A DNA stretch of 64,000 bases from Microbacterium sp. oral taxon 186 str. F0373 (GTDB lineage Bacteria > Actinomycetota > Actinomycetes > Actinomycetales > Microbacteriaceae). The notes beneath the pieces are model-generated. The model made no database searches and was not told the origin of the DNA. It worked only from the letters and a program-made list of their open reading frames with translations. A program made the position numbers and the translations under genes. The DNA is taken from contig NZ_KE150457.1 of the NCBI RefSeq assembly GCF_000411455.1, positions 1,390,023 through 1,454,022 of the forward strand, read 5' to 3'. This document shows positions 58,982 through 64,000 of this stretch, piece by piece (position 1 is the first letter of the stretch; each line of letters begins with the position of its first letter).

Positions 58982-59962
58982 ATGCCACAGACACCTGCCC
59001 CGACCACCGCGTCCGTTCCCGCCTCGGGGACCGACGTGACCCTCCGTCACGGAGCCTACGAAGCGCACATCGCCAGCGTCGGCGCGTCGCTGCGTGCGCT
59101 CACGTTCGACGGGCGCGACCTCGTCGTGCCCTTCGCTGCCGACGAGGTGCGCCCCGCCTTCCGCGGTGCCACTCTCGCCCCCTGGCCGAATCGCGTCGTC
59201 GACGGCGCGTATTCCTTCGGCGGGCACAGCTACGAACTCGCGCTCAGTGACATCGGCCGCCCGAATGCGCTGCACGGCCTCGCCGTCTGGCTCGACTTCG
59301 CCGTCGTCGATCACACCGCCGACGCGGTCACGCTGGCGGCGGTGATCGTGCCGCAGTCCGGCTACCCGTGGCGCGTGCGTGTGGAGACGACCTACCGGTT
59401 GGGTGCCGACGGTCTCACCCAGACCGTGGCGGCGACGAATGAGAGCGCGGATGCCGCGCCGTTCGGCACCGGTCCGCATCCGTATCTGGTGGCCGGTTCT
59501 GCGCCGCTGGACGGGTGGACGCTGACGCTGCCCGCCGACCGGGTGCTCGAGGTCACCGACCACCAGCTCGCTCCCATCGCGCTCGCCGAGGTCGCCGGCT
59601 CGGATCGTTTCGACTGGCGCGCGCCGCGGGTGCTCGGCGATGTGGAGATCGATCACGCGTTCACCGGGCTGTCCCGCGCGGACGGTGTGGCGACCGTGCG
59701 GTTGGTCGACCCGTCCGGTACCGGCGTGGAGATGGTCTGGGATCAGGCATGCCCCTGGGTGCAGATCCACACGGCCGACCGCCCGCCGCTGGCCGACGGC
59801 AGCCCCGATCCCGGTCACCGCGCCGGCCTCGCCGTCGAGCCGATGACCTGCGCTCCGGACGCCTTCAACGCCGATCGCTACGACTACGACGCGGGCCTGA
59901 TCGTCATCCCGGCCGGCGGATCGGTCTCGGCATCCTGGCGCATCGCCGCCGTCGGTATCTGA
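58982..59962 (+). CDS. Aldose 1-epimerase family protein
   Basis: 326 residues with a galactose-mutarotase-like beta-sandwich. LAPWPNRVVDGAYSFGG, NALHGLAVWLDFAV (His), GTGPHPYLVAG (His) and GLAVEPMTCAPDAFN (catalytic Glu) are family motifs. It probably speeds the alpha/beta interconversion of free hexoses. TACGAT (58969-58974) is seven bases upstream of ATG 58982, so that start is used rather than ATG 58973. A strong terminator follows. It lies after the sulfurtransferase but has its own promoter. Confidence 0.9.
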   Translation: MPQTPAPTTASVPASGTDVTLRHGAYEAHIASVGASLRALTFDGRDLVVPFAADEVRPAFRGATLAPWPNRVVDGAYSFGGHSYELALSDIGRPNALHGLAVWLDFAVVDHTADAVTLAAVIVPQSGYPWRVRVETTYRLGADGLTQTVAATNESADAAPFGTGPHPYLVAGSAPLDGWTLTLPADRVLEVTDHQLAPIALAEVAGSDRFDWRAPRVLGDVEIDHAFTGLSRADGVATVRLVDPSGTGVEMVWDQACPWVQIHTADRPPLADGSPDPGHRAGLAVEPMTCAPDAFNADRYDYDAGLIVIPAGGSVSASWRIAAVGI

Positions 59963-59987
59963 CTGCGGCAGTCGCCCTCTCACGCGA

Positions 59988-60019
59988 AAGGGCCCCGACA
60001 CGGACGTGTCGGGGCCCTT
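59988..60019. terminator. Perfect 14-bp stem terminator
   Basis: 59988-60001 pairs with 60006-60019 around GGAC. It lies between the aldose epimerase gene and the convergent small gene at 60037, so it is probably bidirectional. Confidence 0.85.
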
Positions 60020-60036
60020 CGGCGTGAGGAGACGAC

Positions 60037-60237
60037 TCAGTGGTCGCCGCGGATCTCTTCCTTGATCTCGTTGCGCTTGTGGACGGAGTCGCGCTCGGCT
60101 TCGGCCTTCTTGACCTCGGCGTCGGCCTTCGCCTCGTCGATCTTGTCGGAGACACGGTCGACCGTGTCCTCGAAGCCTTCCTTGATCTTCCGGCCGGCCG
60201 TCTCGGCCGCGTCCTTCGCGTCGTCGATGAATCCCAT
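60037..60237 (-). CDS. Small CsbD/YtxH-like helical protein
   Basis: 66 residues, entirely hydrophilic helix: MGFIDDAKDAAETAGRKIKE then Asp/Glu/Lys-rich heptads (VDRVSDKIDEAKADAEVKKAEAERD). It looks like small stress-associated proteins of the CsbD or late-embryogenesis type, but no firm family is assigned. ATG 60237 has AAAGGAG eight bases upstream. The function is unknown. It is followed by a bidirectional terminator. Confidence 0.7.
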   Translation of the reverse strand: MGFIDDAKDAAETAGRKIKEGFEDTVDRVSDKIDEAKADAEVKKAEAERDSVHKRNEIKEEIRGDH

Positions 60238-60393
60238 GGCGACTCCTTTCATCAGGTCGGACTTCCACGGTACGAACCCTCTGCGCCACATGAAAGGGCT
60301 TGCCGCCGGTGCCGTGCCCGTGCTAACCGCAGCCTGCGCGATCGCCGCAGCCTGCGCTGGTGGGCGGGCGCGCACGACCCCGAGGACGGCGCC

Positions 60394-60774
60394 GTGAACA
60401 ACACCGGCACTCTGGACCAGTGGCAGGCGGCTTTCGGCGGCGGCACCGGTCTCGTCCTGTTCGTCGTCTACTACGTGCTGCTCGCGGTGGCGATGTGGAA
60501 GGTGTTCAGCAAGGCCGGATACCCCGGCATCCTCGCCCTCATCCCCATCGTGAACTGGTTCATCCAGATGAAGATCGCAGGATTCTCGGCGTGGTGGGGG
60601 TTGTTGGCGATCGTTCCGATCGTCAACGTCATCTTCTTCATCATCGTGGCGATCCGCATCGGCCGCGGTTTCGGCCACGGCGCCTTCTTCTCGATCGTGC
60701 TGCTGCTGCTGTTCGCCCCCATCGGGTTCTTCATCATCGGCTTCAGCTCCGATCGGTACACGTCGCCGGCCTGA
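60394..60774 (+). CDS. DUF5684-like small membrane protein
   Basis: 126 residues from GTG 60394 with GAGGA at seven bases. Three or four hydrophobic segments: GLVLFVVYYVLLAVAMWKVF (about 18-38), GILALIPIVNWFIQMKIAG, WWGLLAIVPIVNVIFFIIVAIRIG and FFSIVLLLLFAPIGFFIIGF. The repeated IPIVNW/VPIVN pattern is the DUF5684 mark, with FSKAGxPG in front. Function unknown. Some of the family are linked to signal peptidase I fusions. A gap of 156 bases (60238-60393) to the small helical gene holds the divergent promoters. Confidence 0.82.
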   Translation: MNNTGTLDQWQAAFGGGTGLVLFVVYYVLLAVAMWKVFSKAGYPGILALIPIVNWFIQMKIAGFSAWWGLLAIVPIVNVIFFIIVAIRIGRGFGHGAFFSIVLLLLFAPIGFFIIGFSSDRYTSPA

Positions 60775-60835
60775 GCGCCCGTCGCGCATTCCGTCCCGGC
60801 GTCGGTCTTCCCTAGGATCGAGGGGAGGGGATGCC

Positions 60836-61438
60836 GTGGTCAACGAGAAGCGCGTACGCACCCGTGACGTGGTCGCGGAGGGGCTGTACATCGCGTCCGC
60901 GGCGACGCGGCTGAGCCTGAAGAACACGATCCTCGTCCACATCCTCGCCGAGGGAGAAGACTTCGACCTCGATCGGTATCTCCCCGAGGCCAAGGAAGCC
61001 CTGGAGACCCTCGCCGCGGAAGCGGAGGACGATGCGGCGCGCACCGAACGGCAGCGTCGCGCTGCCCGCGGCCGCCACACCGACTCGGACGGCACGCACG
61101 ATTATCGCAGTCGCGATGTGCGCAACCTCCGCCGCCGCCAGAAGCAGTCGCTGCACGTCGCCCATGAGCTGCGGCGTCGCGCCGACGACACCGAAGAGCT
61201 GCGCAAGCTCGTCCTGGACGCGCGGGATGCCGCGTGGGCAGAGGTGGCCGGCAACATCGATCGGACGCTGCGGATCGAGGCCGCGCGCCCCGATCTCGAC
61301 CCGGACTACGAGCGTATGCGCACGGCGCGGATGCAGGCACTGCGGCTCGTGGACCTTCCGAAACTTCGCGCCCATCGGCGCAGCGTCGCGGCTCAGCAGA
61401 AGCAGCAGGACCCCGATTCGTCACATCCCGGCGCGTAG
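60836..61438 (+). CDS. Hypothetical helical protein
   Basis: 200 residues, no signal or membrane segment, rich in Arg, Glu and Ala: long alpha-helices with many RR/EE runs (RRRQKQSLHVAHELRRRADDTEELRKLVLDARDAAW). The GTG start follows GAGGGGAGGGG. I do not recognise a catalytic motif. A protein of this form is found next to tRNA-Arg in some Microbacterium genomes as I recall, though I cannot confirm it here. It ends 40 bases before tRNA-Arg. Confidence 0.7.
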   Translation: MVNEKRVRTRDVVAEGLYIASAATRLSLKNTILVHILAEGEDFDLDRYLPEAKEALETLAAEAEDDAARTERQRRAARGRHTDSDGTHDYRSRDVRNLRRRQKQSLHVAHELRRRADDTEELRKLVLDARDAAWAEVAGNIDRTLRIEAARPDLDPDYERMRTARMQALRLVDLPKLRAHRRSVAAQQKQQDPDSSHPGA

Positions 61439-61478
61439 GCTAAGCTGGTCCTCGGCCCTCCCAGAGGTGCCGGAAACT

Positions 61479-61551
61479 GCGCCCGTAGCTCAATGGATAG
61501 AGCATCTGACTACGGATCAGAAGGTTAGGGGTTCGAGTCCCTTCGGGCGCA
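61479..61551 (+). tRNA. tRNA-Arg (anticodon ACG)
   Basis: A 73-nt cloverleaf. Acceptor GCGCCCG (61479-61485) pairs with CGGGCGC (61544-61550), discriminator A61551. The anticodon loop CTACGGA has ACG, in which A34 is expected to be edited to inosine by TadA. The T-arm GGTTCGAGTCC is normal. CCA is not encoded. It reads CGU/CGC/CGA codons. Confidence 0.97.
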
Positions 61552-61570
61552 CACTGTGTTGAGACAGTAA

Positions 61571-61606
61571 CGAGAAAGGCCCGCGGCATGCCGCGGGCCT
61601 TTCTCG
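61571..61606. terminator. 36-bp perfect palindrome terminator
   Basis: A perfect 36-bp palindrome (CGAGAAAGGC...GCCTTTCTCG) follows tRNA-Arg by 19 bases. It can form a 16-bp stem with a 4-base loop. The TTTCTCGTTCT tail after it is unusually U-rich for this genome. Confidence 0.85.
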
Positions 61607-61693
61607 TTCTCCGGCGGCATCGGCGATCGCGCGTGCGTGAAGAAGTGTGACGATCCCGGCCCCGACGCCTGCGCGGCGACCTAACGTATCTGC

Positions 61694-62218
61694 GTGGCCA
61701 CTTCCGTTCCCGCCTCCGTCCGCCCCGCCGGTATCGATCCCCGGGGTCCGCGCTTCGCGGCATCCATCACCGCCGTGCTTCTGCTGGCCGGTACGTTCCT
61801 CGCTCTGCTGGGAACGTCTGTGCGCGAGGCCGCGACTTTCGCCGAGAGGCTCGCCGATCCGGCGTTCCTGCTGCTGCTCGTCGTCGACCTCCTCTTCGTG
61901 TGGGGTTTCGCCGCTCCGCGGACGGCGCCGTGGGGTGCGCTGTACCGGGTCGCCATCCGTCCGCGCCTGCAGCCGCCGGTCGACCTCGAAGACCCGCGTC
62001 CTCCGCGCTTCGCGCAGGTCATCGGATTCGTCGTCGTGACGGTCGGCCTCGTGCTGCATGTCGCGGGCGTCGCGTGGGCCCTGCCGATCGCCGCGGCCCT
62101 CGCATTCATCGCCGCGTTCCTCAACGCCGCCTTCGGCGTGTGCCTCGGCTGCCTGCTCTACCTCGCGCTCGCCCGTGCCGGCGTGTTCCGCCCGCGGGGC
62201 GGGCTGCTGGGCGCCTGA
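61694..62218 (+). CDS. DUF4395 membrane protein
   Basis: 174 residues with five helices. GIDPRGPRFAASITAVLLLAGTFLAL and PRPPRFAQVIGFVVVTVGLVLH each start with the RGPRF/PPRFAQ pattern typical of DUF4395, and NAAFGVCLGCLLYLALAR closes it with two Cys (CLGC) that could be redox active. In many actinobacteria such genes are paired with thioredoxin-like or sulfurtransferase genes. GTG 61694 is six bases from TAACGT (61682-61687), so leaderless. It converges with amylosucrase, 16 bases apart. Confidence 0.85.
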   Translation: MATSVPASVRPAGIDPRGPRFAASITAVLLLAGTFLALLGTSVREAATFAERLADPAFLLLLVVDLLFVWGFAAPRTAPWGALYRVAIRPRLQPPVDLEDPRPPRFAQVIGFVVVTVGLVLHVAGVAWALPIAAALAFIAAFLNAAFGVCLGCLLYLALARAGVFRPRGGLLGA

Positions 62219-62234
62219 GGGACGAGCGCGCCCG

Positions 62235-64000
62235 TCAGACGGACGTGACGCGCAGCCACACGAACCCGTGCGGGCGCAGTGCAAGACCCTCGTCGAGGTC
62301 GACGCTCGCGTCGTGTACGGGGTCGAAGGCGGTGCGCTCGAAGCCCGACAGCGTGAGCGGATCGATCGTGACCTCGGCGTCGCCGACGTTCGCCAGCACC
62401 AGCAGCGTGCTGGTCTCACCGGGGCGCTGGTAGCCGACCACGGCGGGGTGCGGGGTATGGAAGGGGATGAGCGCGTTGCCCGCGAGCTCCGGAGACTGCT
62501 GGCGCACCGAGATCAGCTTGGTGAGTCGGCGAAACACCCGCCCGGCCGGCGTGGTGTCGTCGTCGCGCTGCGCGTAGGCATCGCGCGGACGATGGCCGCG
62601 GTGCACCCAGCGGGTGTCGCCACGGCGAACCGGATCGTCGGCGTAGGAGTAGTCGTTGAGCTGTGCGACCTCGTCCCCGAGGTACAGCAGGGGGATGCCG
62701 CCGGTCGACAGGGCCAGGGCGTGCGCGAGGATCACGCGATCCTCCCCGCCGGGATCTCCCGCTTCGATACCGGCCAGGGACGCCGTCGTCCCAGTGACGC
62801 GGGCATCGCCGGTGACGGGGTTCTCCTGGAAGGCGACGCCGCGCGCGAACGTTCCCTCGTGGCGGCCCGTGTAGAAGCGGTTGAGGAACTGTCGGTGGGT
62901 GTGGCCGTCGATGCCGAGCTCGGCCGCGTCTTCGTCGGCGAACGTCCACCCGATGTCGTCGTGGCTGCGGACGTAGTTCACCCATGCCGTGCCGGCCGGC
63001 AGCGCGTGGCGTCGATCCAGCGCCTGCTGCAGGAGCCGGCCGTCGCGCGTGGCGAGCGCCTCCCACGTCAGCGCCATCTGCAGCGGGTTGTACGACAGCT
63101 CGCACTCCTCGGGTGAGATGTAGCTGACCACCTCATCGGGGTGGACGATCGCCTCCGACTTGAAGACCATGCCGGGGGCGGCCATCGCGAGCAGCGCGTT
63201 GAACGCCTGCAGCAGCAGGTGGGCTTCGGGCAGCGACTCGCAGGACGTTCCCAGACGCTTCCAGATGAAGGCCACGGCATCCATCCGGAGCACCTCGACG
63301 CCCTGGTTCGCCAGGAACAGCATCTCGCCCGCCATCGCGCGGAAGACGGCGGGGTTCGCGTAGTTGAGGTCCCACTGGTAGTGGTAGAAGGTCGACCAGA
63401 TCCAGCGGCCGTCCTCGAGCTGCACGAACGATCCACGGTGATCGTCGGGAAAGATCTCGCGCGTCGTGCGCTCGTAGGCGTCGGGCATCTGTCGGTCGGG
63501 GAAGATCAGATAGAAGTCGGCGTAGTCGGGGTCGCCCGCCACGGCCTTCTGAGCCCACTCGTGCTCGTTGCTGGTGTGGTTGAAGATGAAGTCGAGTACG
63601 AGCGAGATGCCCGCCAGCCGCAGCTCTGCCGCCAGCTCGGCCAGTTGCGCCATCGTGCCCAGGCTCGGGTTGACGCGCCGGTAGCTTGAGACGGCATAGC
63701 CGCCGTCGTTGTCGCCGGCGGGGGCGTCGAACAGCGGCATGAGGTGCAGGTAGGTCAGCCCGAGTTCGCGGAACGAGGGGATCAGCTCGCGCACGCCGGC
63801 GAGGTTGCCGGCGAAGCGGTCGACGTAGCAGACGCCGCCCAGCATGCGCTCGGACTGGAACCACTCGGGGGCGGCGGCGCGCTGCGCGTCGTGCACCTTC
63901 AGGTCGAGGGGGCGCGCATTCCACGAGGCGGATGCCGCCGCCACCGTGGCCGCCAGCTGCTCGCGGCCGTCGGTGCGCTCGCCGTAGAGGCGGGTGAAGA
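62235..64000 (-). CDS. Amylosucrase-like GH13 glucosyltransferase (N-terminus cut by the right edge)
   Basis: 588 codons plus the stop are in the window (the N-terminus is beyond 64000). The (beta/alpha)8 barrel has DFIFNHTSNEHEW (region I), VEVLRMDAVAFIWKRLG (region II, nucleophile Asp), VFKSEAIVHPDEV (region III, acid/base Glu) and NYVRSHDDIGW (region IV, Asp). The DNDGGYAVSSYRRVNPSLG segment and the long B-domain (YERTTREIFPDDHRGSFVQL) are typical of amylosucrase/sucrose hydrolase (GH13_4). It would make alpha-glucan or hydrolyse sucrose. The C-terminal beta-domain is short and ends VWLRVTSV. Confidence 0.9.
   Translation of the reverse strand, partial: FTRLYGERTDGREQLAATVAAASASWNARPLDLKVHDAQRAAAPEWFQSERMLGGVCYVDRFAGNLAGVRELIPSFRELGLTYLHLMPLFDAPAGDNDGGYAVSSYRRVNPSLGTMAQLAELAAELRLAGISLVLDFIFNHTSNEHEWAQKAVAGDPDYADFYLIFPDRQMPDAYERTTREIFPDDHRGSFVQLEDGRWIWSTFYHYQWDLNYANPAVFRAMAGEMLFLANQGVEVLRMDAVAFIWKRLGTSCESLPEAHLLLQAFNALLAMAAPGMVFKSEAIVHPDEVVSYISPEECELSYNPLQMALTWEALATRDGRLLQQALDRRHALPAGTAWVNYVRSHDDIGWTFADEDAAELGIDGHTHRQFLNRFYTGRHEGTFARGVAFQENPVTGDARVTGTTASLAGIEAGDPGGEDRVILAHALALSTGGIPLLYLGDEVAQLNDYSYADDPVRRGDTRWVHRGHRPRDAYAQRDDDTTPAGRVFRRLTKLISVRQQSPELAGNALIPFHTPHPAVVGYQRPGETSTLLVLANVGDAEVTIDPLTLSGFERTAFDPVHDASVDLDEGLALRPHGFVWLRVTSV

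Noticed and set aside
55522..59007. Open frame of more than 1100 codons on the minus strand opposite GH43 and the sulfurtransferase
   Set aside because: It is an antisense shadow of high-GC coding sequence: arginine/valine/glycine-rich, with no recognisable domain, and it crosses two unrelated genes with clear catalytic motifs on the plus strand.

Overview
The window is a GC-rich (about 70%) stretch of actinobacterial chromosome. It is most likely from Microbacteriaceae and probably Microbacterium. Evidence for this: dense gene packing with GTG starts, leaderless-type promoters (TANNNT about 6-7 nt before the start codon), class-E-sortase-type LAxTG cell-wall signals, small Microbacteriaceae-type proteins, and heavy use of the words GGATGCC/GGCATCC. 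There is no phage, plasmid, IS element or CRISPR array. The window reads as ordinary chromosome with carbohydrate-use islands.

Layout. 0-4.7 kb: galE (cut by the left edge), glycerate kinase, and a decaying secreted GH30-type galactanase with a frameshift and several inferred internal deletions. 4.7-16.2 kb: core metabolism, with phosphoglucomutase, a lipoprotein, prephenate dehydratase, a luciferase-like oxidoreductase, photolyase, a diacylglycerol-kinase-like lipid kinase, seryl-tRNA synthetase, a HAD phosphatase, an LCP cell-wall ligase and two tRNA-Ser genes. 16.2-26.3 kb: small proteins, a GNAT acetyltransferase, a two-component system, an MprF-like protein with a CPA1 antiporter, PhzF, and a TDT transporter with a divergent LysR regulator. 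26.3-29.1 kb: a TetR regulator facing a sugar isomerase/dehydrogenase operon across a 20-bp palindrome. 29.1-34.6 kb: membrane proteins, a truncated hydrolase, a ROK kinase, a fatty acid desaturase and a cluster of small uncharacterised genes that share an unusual promoter motif.

34.6-41.9 kb: a DeoR regulator divergent from a complete carbohydrate operon. It encodes a binding protein, two ABC permeases, a class II ketose-bisphosphate aldolase, an ADP-dependent glucokinase/phosphofructokinase-family kinase and a mannose-6-phosphate-isomerase-like enzyme. This compact import-and-cleave module is the most interesting pathway here. 41.9-47.8 kb: flavin reductase, an O-acetylhomoserine sulfhydrylase-type enzyme, a Gfo/Idh/MocA dehydrogenase flanked by two related inverted repeats, DUF1992, a small alarmone synthetase and a FUSC protein. 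47.9-52.0 kb: a PadR regulator, then an ABC-2 exporter with a DesK/DesR-like two-component pair. The ABC ATPase has arginine in place of the Walker A lysine. 52-64 kb: an epimerase, a DHA2 efflux pump, a multidomain GH43 enzyme behind LacI-like operators with a probable 1-nt frameshift in its signal peptide, a sulfurtransferase, an aldose epimerase, small proteins, tRNA-Arg and amylosucrase (cut by the right edge).

Many starts here were chosen from promoter spacing. Functions come from recognising motifs and families by eye; no database search was run.
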